Assembly: GCF_001949145.1 (NCBI RefSeq)
Contig: NW_019091387.1
Location: forward strand, 1,112,267 to 1,123,127
Source of the DNA: Acanthaster planci
Taxonomy: Eukaryota > Echinodermata > Asteroidea > Valvatida > Acanthasteridae
DNA length: 10,861 nt
Direction of reading: 5' to 3'
Part shown: positions 1 to 6,535 of the stretch, one piece after another
Layout of the letters: the number at the start of each line of letters is the position of its first letter
How positions within the stretch are numbered: position 1 is the stretch's first letter
Position numbers and translations under genes: made by a program
The notes under the pieces: model-generated
Databases searched by the model: none
Seen by the model: only the letters and a program-made list of their open reading frames with translations
What the model was told of the DNA's origin: nothing

Positions 1-122
1 AAAACGGCAACAAAAAGGCAACATATTTTCCTCCAAACGAGGAAAAGGCGTGTTTTTTGCAATTGGCAACCCACTTGTAGGAACCTAGGGGATAGTTTAC
101 TCCGAAAGTAGTGAACATACCG

Positions 123-209
123 CAGGCAAACGCTGTCTCAGTTCAAGGTCAAAAATTAAAAGACACAGTCCTACCCTGTGTTTCTTGACCTGAAACAGTG
201 TTTGCCCTG
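123..209. repeat. Long imperfect inverted repeat (hairpin)
   Basis: The left arm GGCAAACGCTGTCTCAG (125-141) pairs with CTGAAACAGTGTTTGCC (190-206) over 17 positions, with one G-T wobble and one mismatch. After a 6-base bulge (142-147), GTCAA (148-152) pairs with TTGAC (185-189). An inner ACACAG (163-168) pairs with CTGTGT (176-181). Two further pairs at the base (123-124 with 208-209) need one bulged C. The size resembles a small-RNA precursor or the core of a foldback element. Expression and copy number are unknown. Confidence 0.55.
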
Positions 210-358
210 TTGGCCAAGCTACATCAAACACAACGTGGTCTATTGCGTACGATACTGCACGTACTGTGCACTATGTACAAGTACATGTAGATTATACATG
301 CATCATTCTGACGATAACATCATCCAATCAGCCTGGGAGCGCGAACAGCCAGAGGGGA

Positions 359-418
359 TTTTTGGGGGGGCGGGGAAATGCATGATCTTTTTTGGGGGTG
401 GCGGAGAAATGCATGATC
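359..418 (+). repeat. G-rich 30-bp tandem duplication
   Basis: Two adjacent diverged units (359-387 and 388-418) each consist of a T5-6 run, a G-rich run and the shared end GAAATGCATGATC. The units differ in the number of T and G and in the G-rich middle. With GGGG at 354-357, the first unit fits the G3+N1-7 quadruplex pattern: runs at 354-357, 364-366, 368-370 and 372-375. Confidence 0.6.
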
Positions 419-1116
419 TATTTATTCTTTTTACGGTCACAGTTACTGGGGTAAACATTAAATTTATGATGTTTTTGAAATGGTTGCGTATTTATTGCTA
501 TTTTGAAATACTTCAAGCGAACTAAATCGTTTTTATTTCAATAACCCTTTAAAGGTTATAATGTTATCTATTGTAACTGAATGAATTCAAAGTTTTTCAG
601 CAAAGAGGTTTAGCAGTGATGCATGAGGAAAGTCAATGGGTATCCATACATACAAAATAGCACTGCTACAGTGATGTCACATACTGTGTGCACCATTCAA
701 AGAGACATGTAATGCAGGCCCAGTGACAGAAATACACCTATACAATTCTAGGTGGTCTTAAACTTTTGCAAATGACTGTAGTTCAGAGTTCCCATTCCTT
801 GCATAATGTAGCCACATACATGTACATGTAGTGTGGCCATGATACTCAGTGAAGCAGCTCAGCAGAGACAAGTCAACTTGTTCCACATTACTGGAGTGTG
901 GTTTTCTGCTTGAATCCTGTCTGCTGGAGTCAGTGATTGAAGTCTGAGTGTACATGTTCTTATACTGTAAGTTCTGTTTGGCACACTGTGCTGGTGAATG
1001 CTAAAAAAGGCGGGTTATTTTGGACCTTGTGACTTAAAGAGTAAAATGATTGCAGTTGCTCCATGTATCAATCTCTTTCTTGAGTATGTGTGGTTCTGAG
1101 AAGAACCAGGGAATAA

Positions 1117-1156
1117 CTCGACGTTTCGAACAGTGTACTCTGTCCGTCTTCAGGAG
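1117..1156 (-). ncRNA. Hammerhead-ribozyme-like core, possibly degenerate
   Basis: On the minus strand the order of blocks is CTC (1156-1154), CTGAAGA (1153-1147), one C (1146), stem GGACAG (1145-1140), a 6-base loop, CTGTTC (1133-1128), GAAAC (1127-1123), GTC (1122-1120) and GAG (1119-1117). CTGAAGA fits the CUGANGA core, GAAA and the GUC triplet follow in the right order, stem II has six pairs including one G-U, and CTC/GAG could form stem I. The ACGU after GAA could make a two-pair stem III only between two molecules. The extra C between core and stem II is not canonical, so it may be inactive. Penelope-like and other retroelements are known to carry such motifs, but I see no Penelope protein here. 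Confidence 0.28.
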
Positions 1157-1429
1157 ACTGGAGGATTCTGGTTGGTTGGTTAATGTCATGTACGGCAACA
1201 TAAATGCCATCAGAATTAGACATGCACACAGGGGCTGTCATGTCATACATACATGTCATGCATGTAGTACTAGCTACTGCTATTTGTATTCGTGTGCAGT
1301 GTGAGTTAGACGTTGAAGCTCTGTTATGTGGACGATCGAAAACTCGAGGAATCGATACTGAAAGCTGCATGATTTTGGAAGGTACCAAAAGAACAGGAGG
1401 GGGAGACAGGAAAATAGGGGGGGGAGCTT

Positions 1430-1645
1430 GTGATCCTCCAGACACAAGGTGTTAAAGTGCCCTGCGAGGTCGGGCCGTGTCCCATGCAGTTTAAGGGCCC
1501 GGGCCCCGCTCAGCTGATTTGCTGGCCCGCAACACCTCCAGGTGACGAAGTACATGTATGACACCATGTCCAGCCAACCACTTACACCGTCCCTTCTCAA
1601 GAGTTTACGCAATATCAGGCAAAACCTGAGGGTGCATCAGAAGAA
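1430..1645 (-). other. Probable 3' untranslated tail of the LINE
   Basis: This stretch lies directly downstream, in the minus direction, of the last LINE ORF2 stop. It is GC-richer than its surroundings and contains the 12-bp palindrome GGGCCCGGGCCC (1495-1506). A non-LTR element would be expected to end in an A-rich tail or short tandem repeats, but I could not find such an end, so the left limit is a guess. It is assigned by position only. Confidence 0.3.
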
Positions 1646-1850
1646 TTATACATCAGTATTACAGTTCTGAATTTATTTAATAATGTGGTGAAAGGTCTGT
1701 TTTTTCCCAAGAATTTGGGGAAGATTTGTATGTATTTCAGCCAGGGTAAGAGATTTTTGGAGGATTTGTCTTTGTGAAACATATTTTCGACAAGTAAGGA
1801 GAACGTTATCAACTCATCCACAGATATCACAAAGACCATTTGGGTGTTAA
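1646..1850 (-). pseudogene. LINE ORF2: C-terminal Cys-rich tail, broken
   Basis: In one minus-strand frame the segment reads HPNGLCDICG, a stop, VDNVLLTCRKYVSQRQIL and onward to TAA 1648-1646. The C-x2-C followed by about nine residues and L-x-x-C is the usual shape of the Cys/His cluster after RNase H in I- and Nimb-like ORF2 proteins, where an Asp-His pair normally precedes the last Cys. Here Asn stands in the His place. One stop sits inside the cluster and another near the end. The role of this tail is not well known; nucleic-acid binding is assumed. Confidence 0.65.
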
Positions 1851-2111
1851 CCAATCTTATGAAGGAAATCGTAATCGGTGTATGGCTACTTCCTTGGCAC
1901 GATTCATTGTCCAGTTTGGGAATAAGAAGGAGACATCATTGTTAATATTGTTGGTATGTTTTGAGATTGATGTATTCCAGTTATTTGTAAGTTTCTCTTT
2001 AAGAGTGTGTTTAACTTCATTAATCGATAAAGGGATGGAAAGATCAATATTGTTTTTCTTGGTCGCGTTTTTAGCAATCTGATGAGCCTTTTCATTTCCT
2101 GGTATAGAGTA

Positions 2112-2233
2112 CCGAAGTGTGACGTCACTGTAAACCAGAAAGTGCAGTGCAAACGAATGGAGTACGTGCCCGTATTGGTTTACACGCTAATGCCTTTTAC
2201 ACGCTAATTGTGCATGTGACATATTCACTTTGG
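2112..2233. mobile_element. 122-bp MITE with TA target duplication
   Basis: The element begins CCGAAGTG (2112-2119) and ends CACTTTGG (2226-2233), which are inverted copies differing at one base, and is flanked by TA on both sides (2110-2111, 2234-2235). Inside lie GTCAC/GTGAC near the ends, a 9-bp inverted pair TGTAAACCA (2129-2137) and TGGTTTACA (2176-2184), and the 13-bp direct repeat TTTACACGCTAAT (2179-2191, 2196-2208). It encodes no protein. Deleting it together with one TA makes the LINE RNase H codons run in frame from GHCGIEY into SIPGNE, which is strong evidence for the exact ends. The TA duplication suggests mobilisation by a Tc1/mariner-type or similar transposase (inference). Confidence 0.8.
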
Positions 2234-2453
2234 TACTCAATGCCGCAGTGACCGGGGATCCATTCAAAGGGAACAGTGTTCCCTTGATTGCCGATATTAA
2301 TCATGGTGTAGGGAATATCGCAAACAATTTTATCTGTGGGGAAAGTTTATCGATTGCCTGCAAAGCACTAAGACGGTTACTAAAGATGCCACTTTGTAAT
2401 GGTTTGGAGTCTTCAATCCATTCTAATGCAAGAAGAGTGTCAAACAGTTCTGC

Positions 2454-2460
2454 GGAAAAA
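2454..2460. repeat. Left copy of 7-bp target-site duplication GGAAAAA
   Basis: GGAAAAA here and at 7200-7206 flank the Gypsy element. On the minus strand the right copy completes LITFS and the left copy starts FSAEL, so one copy suffices to join the RNase H reading. The A-run makes the exact length uncertain by one or two bases. Four to six bases is usual for Ty3/Gypsy integrases. Confidence 0.7.
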
Positions 2461-2468
2461 ATGAACTA

Positions 2469-3293
2469 ATGAACGCTAAGACCCAAGTCAAACCACCGTT
2501 AGCAACTGAACTCACGCTGCAAGCGAAGCTCCCCAAACTGCCGGCATTTAGCGATGGAAAAGATGAGCTAGACGCATATTTGAAACGTGGCCAAAAGAAG
2601 ACTAGGCAACCTCACTTAGTGCGTTACTCACAGGTAGGGCCTTGGAGGTGGACGCACGTATGCCTAGTGCTGCAGCTAGAGATTATGATGCTGTGAAGAA
2701 GGCACTGGCACATTGAATAGGTACCTTTTTGAGTGAGGAAGGATTTAGGATCAAGTTTAGATCTGCCAGACCAGAGTTTGCTGAGACATATACCCAGTTT
2801 GTAGATAGAATTTCAGGGTATCTGACATGATGGATCGAAATTGGAGGTGTAGCTAGGACGTATGAAGCTTTGTTTGAACTTATTGTGCGGGAACAGACTA
2901 TGAAGGTTTGTAGCAAGGAGATGGCTCTATTCCTTCAGGAGAGGAAGACAACGAGTTTAACTTGTAGCATTGGCAGATCGCTGTGCAGAAGCGCACAATG
3001 ATCGTTATCACTTCAACTGTAAGCTTAGTAGTAGTAGTAGTGGTAGAAATAATAGGAGGAGTAGGCCACCAAGCGTAGCAAACTCAGGCACTGCACAACG
3101 TGCCAACTTGGGCAAGGAACAAATAGAACAACTTAGAGCAGAACGTACATGTAGATGTTTCCAATGCGGCAAATATGGACATATTGCATGCAACTGTCAA
3201 GGTCGCGATCGCCAAAGTAATAGCGCACGCAAGAAAGGTGCTAGTTTAGTTGTGCAAGATGTACAGAATAAGGACTTAGATGAGACCGCTTAA
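2469..3293 (+). pseudogene. gag: Gypsy gag, three frames, with CCHC zinc knuckle
   Basis: Gag would form the virus-like particle and bind element RNA. Segment one (2469-2605) contains LQAKLPKLPAFSDGKDEL, the usual start of the capsid region in this group. Full-length relatives usually have a charged coiled-coil stretch before this, which is absent. Segment two, in another frame (about 2610-2955), reads TSLSALLTGRALEV, then DYDAVKKALA, EEGFRIKFRSARPEF, and VREQTMKVCSKEMALFLQE, with TGA at 2714-2716 and 2828-2830. Segment three (2962-3293) reads LADRCAEAHNDRYHF, an Arg/Ser-rich part, and the zinc knuckle CFQCGKYGHIACNC (Cys, Cys, His, Cys spaced 2-4-4, 3156-3197), then TAA 3291-3293. The third segment is in the protease frame, so gag and pol were probably continuous or separated by this stop. 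Confidence 0.82.
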
Positions 3294-4103
3294 CCTCCAG
3301 CAAGCAGGGTGGAGGAAACTGCAGCCGCTTGCCTGCCAGCGAAAGAGGGCATTTGTAATTGTGAGGATCACTTAGGCAAAGACATAGTTATGATTTGTGG
3401 TCACACTTTACCTATTGTTAGTGCAGCGTGTACCGGTAACAATGTTATGCCAGTCACTGATGGTTATGTAGGAAACACGGAGGTGCGTGTTATGCGTGAC
3501 ACAGGATGTAGTCCTGTGGTTGTTAGGAAAAGCCTAATAGATGACTCGCAGTTGCTAGGGATTACTGAAGGCTGTGTGTTGATGGACGGTACGGTGCATA
3601 AGTATCCAGTATCCAGTTGGGAACGCCCCAAGGATTGGGACAGACACTTACCTTCACTTCTGTTTGCCTATCGAGAAGTCCCACAAGAAAGCACCAGATT
3701 CTCGCCTTTTGAATTAATTTATGGGCGAACTTTAAGAGGTCCCATGGCCATTCTAAGGGATTTGTGGATGACCGAGTGTAATGAAGATGAAAAGGTAAAA
3801 ACAACATATCAGTACGCCGTTGATTTGAAAGAGCAAATGGAATCTACCTGTAAAATGGCTCAAGAGGAACATAGCAAATCTTCCATGCGATATTGCAAGT
3901 ACTACGACGTCCAAAGCCGTGACAGAAAGTTTGCTTGTGATGATGAAGTCCTCATTCTCCTTCCAACGAATCAGAACAAGTTACTGATGCAGTGGCAAGG
4001 TCCCTTCAAGATTGTCAAGAAAGTAGCCAAGCATGACTACCGGGTGAAAGTGGGGAACAGGGAAAAGACTTACCACACTAATCTGCTGAAGAAGTACGTC
4101 TGA
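3294..4103 (+). pseudogene. pol: Protease half fused in frame to integrase C-terminal half
   Basis: The 270-codon frame has no internal stop. Its first third is an aspartic protease: VRVMRDTGCSPVVVRKSL has the catalytic DTG at 3498-3506, followed by CVLMDGTVHKYPV. The expected later protease half with its second glycine-containing signature is missing. At 3612 the sequence changes to WERPKDWDRHLPSLLFAYRE, FSPFELIYGRTLRGP (integrase after the catalytic Glu), then the GPY/F module (QWQGPFKIV, 3990-4016) and NREKTYHTNLLKKYV. Integrase zinc finger and all catalytic acids are lost. ATCCAGT occurs twice at the join (3604-3610, 3611-3617), compatible with a microhomology deletion. TGA 4101-4103 probably replaced a sense codon, since the same frame continues plausibly beyond it. 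No start is claimed. Confidence 0.83.
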
Positions 4104-4301
4104 CGAGAGGAGGATAGACCAGATGTTGTGTCTGCGGCTAACCAATTGTCCTTTGCATGTGCAGGGATTGTAGAAGCAGCCAATGACGACTTTAATGATG
4201 ATACTTCAGCTCTCGAACTTCCATCTTTAGAGCAGAATGAGTTTCCTACTGACGTCTGCATCGATGATAAACAAAGTGAGTCCGATACATTCTCTATCTG
4301 A
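4104..4301 (+). pseudogene. Acidic spacer between integrase and reverse transcriptase
   Basis: The integrase frame continues open after TGA 4101-4103 for about 65 codons until TGA 4299-4301. It is rich in Asp, Glu and Ser (EAANDDFNDDTSALELPS, then ESDTFSI). Gmr1-like polyproteins have a low-complexity acidic linker between integrase and reverse transcriptase, so this fits by position and composition, without a recognisable domain. It contains the only non-domain join in pol and supports the view that the domain order is original, not a scrambled assembly. Confidence 0.55.
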
Positions 4302-5087
4302 GATATGAGTACAGTGACGTCTTCACGGATATGCCAGGCAAGACTCATTTGGTCGAGTACACAGTCAAACTCACTACAGATGAACCCATCTGCTTCAAAC
4401 CTTATCCAGTTCCTCATGCTGTTCAAGGCACGATCAAAAAGGAAGTAGAGATGATGATTAGGCTTGGTGTGATTGAGCCCAGTACCTCATCCTATGCAGC
4501 TCCAATAGTCCTTGTCCGTAAAAAGGACAGAACAAACCGGTTCTGCATCGACTTCCGCAAATTGAATAAAGTTACATTGTTCGACCCAGAGCCCATACCC
4601 AACACAGAAGATCTAATGGCGAAGTAAGGGAAAGGAAAGTACTTTTCTGAGATAGATTTGTCCAAGGGATACTGGCAAATCCCTATCGCCCAACAGGACA
4701 AAGAAAAGACGGCGTTCGTAACATCTGATGGGCTCTGTCAGTTCTCCGTCTTACCTTTTGGCATGATCAATGCCCCGCTGTCTTCAGTCGTAAGATGCGT
4801 AAACTGCTATCAGGTATGTGTGATGTGATTAACTATATCAATGATATACTCATTGTCTCAGCGACTTAGGATGAACATGTTGAGGTACTCAGAGAAGTTT
4901 TGTCTAGACTTAGGATGGCAGTTTAACAGCACGCCCAACCAAGTGTTATCTAGGGTTTGAGTCACTAGACTTTCTAGGCCATATAGTAGGTGAGGGAGTG
5001 ATTAAACCACAACCAGACAAGGTTAGAAACATCTTGGAAGTGAGTAGACCTACCAGGAAGAAGCAAGTTCGCTCTTTCTTGGGATTG
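4302..5087 (+). pseudogene. pol: Gypsy reverse transcriptase, broken, YIDD changed to YIND
   Basis: Reverse transcriptase would copy element RNA into DNA. In frame order: YSDVFTDMPGKTHLVEY and GVIEPSTSSYAAPIVLVRKK, FCIDFRKLNKVT (to 4627), TAA at 4625-4627, then EIDLSKGYWQIPI with motif A Asp at 4655-4657, and LPFGMINAP (4751-4774). A one-base loss near 4776 shifts to FSRKMRKLLSGM and INYINDILIVSAT, where the first motif C Asp codon is AAT (about 4840-4842). TAG follows at 4867-4869. Another frameshift near 4935-4950 leads to LGFESLDFLGHIVGEGVIKP and KKQVRSFLGL, ending at a further one-base shift near 5087. The loss of one catalytic Asp, two stops and three frameshifts mean no active enzyme. 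Confidence 0.87.
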
Positions 5088-5088
5088 T

Positions 5089-5641
5089 AGGTTACTACAG
5101 GCATTTCATCCCCAACTTTGCAGCTATTGCATGCCCAATAACAGATTTGACGAAAGGCAACGGTGTGAAGAACATTGCATGGGGCGAACCGCAAGAGCGA
5201 GCATTTGTCGCTCTTAAGAGCCGAGTTGCAGCATCACCCATCTTGCATTTGCATGATCCAAAGAAAACTTTCATAGTACGCACTGATGCATCTGACATAG
5301 GTTTAGGAGCCGTCCTCATGCAGACTCATGATGGGGTAGAGTTTCCAGTTTGCTTTGCCAGCAAAAAACTCTTGCCAAGACAGAGAGCCTACTCTACCAT
5401 TGAGCGCGAATGTTTGGCCTTAGTCTGGGCCATTGAAAAATTCAAAGTGTACTTATATGGAAGGTAATTCATTCTGCAAACAGATCACCCACCGCTTACA
5501 TATATTTCTCAAGCTAAGAGTTGTAACAGCAGAGTTATGCGGTGGTCATTAGCCTTACAACCGTATACATGTGTAGTACAAGCCATCAAAGGGGTTAACA
5601 ACATCAGCGCAGACTTTCTTAGCCGTTGCCCGGAAAATTAA
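5089..5641 (+). pseudogene. pol: Gypsy RNase H and end of pol, one internal stop
   Basis: RNase H would remove RNA from the RNA/DNA hybrid. The frame begins GYYRHFIPNFAAIACPI (the connection after reverse transcriptase), then FIVRTDASDIGLGAVL with the first catalytic Asp at 5285-5287, FPVCFASKKLLPRQRAYS, IERECLALVWAIEKF with Glu at 5408-5410, a stop TAA at 5465-5467, QTDHPPLTYI with Asp at 5483-5485, and a final VNNISADFLSRCPEN before TAA 5639-5641. All visible catalytic acids are kept. Only the stop breaks it, so this is the best preserved domain. SADFLSR is the usual end of RNase H. Nothing like integrase follows, in agreement with its upstream location. Confidence 0.88.
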
Positions 5642-5691
5642 GTTCATGAACTGAAGATTTATTGTATTATTGTATCAGAGTTCAGATCCAT

Positions 5692-5701
5692 AAGGGTGGA
5701 G
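5692..5701 (+). promoter_or_regulatory. Candidate polypurine tract
   Basis: AAGGGTGGAG is interrupted by a single T and lies 50 bases after the pol stop, where Gypsy elements carry the primer for plus-strand synthesis. It is assigned by position and composition only. Confidence 0.4.
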
Positions 5702-5894
5702 TAACCTGTTCAACAAAAGTTTATTAAATCCAGTGAAAATTGCCAGAATGGAGTTAAATTCAGTTCACATAATGTAAATGATTCAATCTTGAAAGTTTAC
5801 AGAAAGTAATGACATTCGGAGAAAATGAATTACATCAGATGTGTGTGATTTAGAAAAGAATAACTTATTATGTATAACTTCTTGTAAATGGATA

Positions 5895-5950
5895 ATTCTT
5901 CTACTGATTGTAAATAATAGAAGAATGTTGGAAAAAAAATATATTTTTTT
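5895..5950 (+). repeat. Two AT-rich inverted repeats in the LTR-like region
   Basis: ATTCTTCTA (5895-5903) and TAGAAGAAT (5918-5926) are perfect 9-bp inverted copies around a 14-base loop. Immediately after comes an 18-bp perfect palindrome of seven A, TATA and seven T (5933-5950). Confidence 0.6.
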
Positions 5951-6153
5951 AGTAACACGGGGAGTATGTAAATTTTTTGACTAATATGACCAAATACGTT
6001 TGTCGTGGGAAAAATTTGAAAACGTGTGGAATTTCGAAATTTGCATGACATTTAGATTAGTTAGCATGATCTCTCTGCGGGGTTAAAATTGTATTGAAGC
6101 ATTGGAGAGGTAGCAGACAGAGCTTGACATAGAGAGACTCCTGATCGGTCATC

Positions 6154-6256
6154 GTGCGATAGCACATTTTGATTTCGTCGATTGAGCGATAGCTCTATGA
6201 GAATTTGAGAAACAGAATGAGAATTTGAGAAACAGAGATAGTGTGTGGCGATAGCC
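6154..6256 (+). repeat. Three mini-hairpins sharing a GATA loop
   Basis: GTGC-GATA-GCAC (6154-6165), GAGC-GATA-GCTC (6184-6195) and GGC-GATA-GCC (6247-6256) keep the loop and the inner GC pairs while the outer stem bases differ in a complementary way. A related AAGC-GTTA-GCTT follows at 6282-6293. Confidence 0.5.
6197..6236 (+). repeat. Perfect 20-bp tandem duplication
   Basis: ATGAGAATTTGAGAAACAGA occurs twice back to back (6197-6216, 6217-6236) with no difference, so the duplication is probably younger than the decay seen elsewhere in the element. Confidence 0.9.
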
Positions 6257-6295
6257 CAAATCATATAATTTCTTCATTTGAAAGCGTTAGCTTAA

Positions 6296-6423
6296 CTTAA
6301 GTGCTTAAGAAGTGAAATCCACTTCTTGGAAAGCTAAATCCAGCACTGAGAAGTTAATCTACCAAAACCGATCGTTGTTTCAAGCCAGGGAGTCAGACTT
6401 TAAGACTGTTCGCTCGTCTTAAA
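6296..6423 (+). repeat. Further perfect hairpins in the LTR-like region
   Basis: CTTAAG is repeated at 6296-6301 and 6304-6309 (each palindromic). AAGAAGTG (6307-6314) pairs perfectly with CACTTCTT (6320-6327) over a 5-base loop. TTTAAGAC (6399-6406) pairs perfectly with GTCTTAAA (6416-6423) over a 9-base loop. The first two structures overlap and exclude each other. Confidence 0.6.
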
Positions 6424-6529
6424 ACTGTAAGTTGAGTATTTTGTTGTAGAAAGCTATTTTGTATAATTTTCAGTCGTTTTGCTTTAATCATTGTATTCAA
6501 GATAAATTCGAAATGTCAAGATTGCCTCT

Positions 6530-6535
6530 TATAAG
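6530..6535 (+). promoter_or_regulatory. Candidate LTR TATA box
   Basis: TATAAG within CTCTTATAAGAAATAG. It fits the promoter position in the presumed LTR, with the AATAAA signal about 570 bases downstream. Weak on its own. Confidence 0.25.

Larger units (their letters stand above)
1..1429. other. Gene-free flank left of the LINE
   Basis: I see no convincing protein here. The open frames are short, lie on both strands, overlap one another, and contain no motif I recognise. The sequence has many ACATGT/TACATG words (for example near 815-830 and 1245-1265), a CCTTTAAAGG palindrome at 546-555 inside a 6-bp inverted repeat (541-559), and G-runs at 1397-1431. Three local structures are listed separately: a hairpin, a G-rich duplication and a hammerhead-like motif. 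The rest is unannotated non-coding DNA, possibly decayed repeats. Confidence 0.6.
1646..2460 (-). mobile_element. 3' end of the split LINE copy (Nimb/I-like)
   Basis: This is the downstream part of the LINE whose upstream part is at 7200-10861. In the minus direction it starts inside RNase H (AELF, codons 2453-2442) and ends with the ORF2 C-terminus at TAA 1648-1646. It belongs to the same copy because the upstream part stops inside RNase H exactly before the AEL segment, and because both breakpoints carry GGAAAAA, as expected of a target-site duplication. It is interrupted again by a MITE at 2112-2233. Confidence 0.82.
1849..2460 (-). pseudogene. LINE ORF2: RNase H (second part), broken
   Basis: Read on the minus strand, fragments in several frames match the later part of an RNase H type I domain. 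AELFDTLLALEW (from 2453) holds the conserved Glu. IFSNRLSALQAI is where IFSDSLSALQ is usual, so an Asp is replaced by Asn. FEWIPGHCGIEY leads up to the MITE, and after the MITE PGNEKAHQIAKNA (2102-2064) has His where Asp is usual. The helical stretch that follows includes NEVKHTLKEKLTNNW and a stop near 1850. There is a frameshift near 2350. In RNase H-bearing LINEs this domain is thought to act during element cDNA synthesis. With the Glu at the first site (7327-7325), three of the four acidic positions are altered, so this copy is very probably dead. Confidence 0.8.

Noticed and set aside
178-525. Open frame of about 115 codons on the plus strand
   Set aside because: It runs through the hairpin and the G-rich duplication, has low-complexity Gly runs and many Cys/Tyr from repeat words, and shows no motif.
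1068-1612. Overlapping minus-strand open frames of 110-125 codons
   Set aside because: They overlap each other and plus-strand frames, cover the hammerhead-like motif and the LINE tail, and show no domain. Probably chance openings.
2119-2128. GTGACGTCAC as a CREB-type regulatory site
   Set aside because: It contains a perfect TGACGTCA but lies in the MITE end with no promoter or gene nearby. Chance or terminal-repeat structure is enough.
1904-2152. Minus-strand 82-codon frame as a separate gene
   Set aside because: It is in the wrong frame for most of its length. The neighbouring frame gives LINE RNase H, and the frame's start lies inside the MITE.
3562-4426. Minus-strand open frames of 81 and 118 codons opposite the Gypsy pol
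   Set aside because: They are antisense shadows of the integrase and reverse transcriptase frames.
6425-6472. A small intron (GTAAGT donor near 6427, TTTTCAG near 6472)
   Set aside because: About 45 bases is too short for most animal introns and no coding exon is present on either side.
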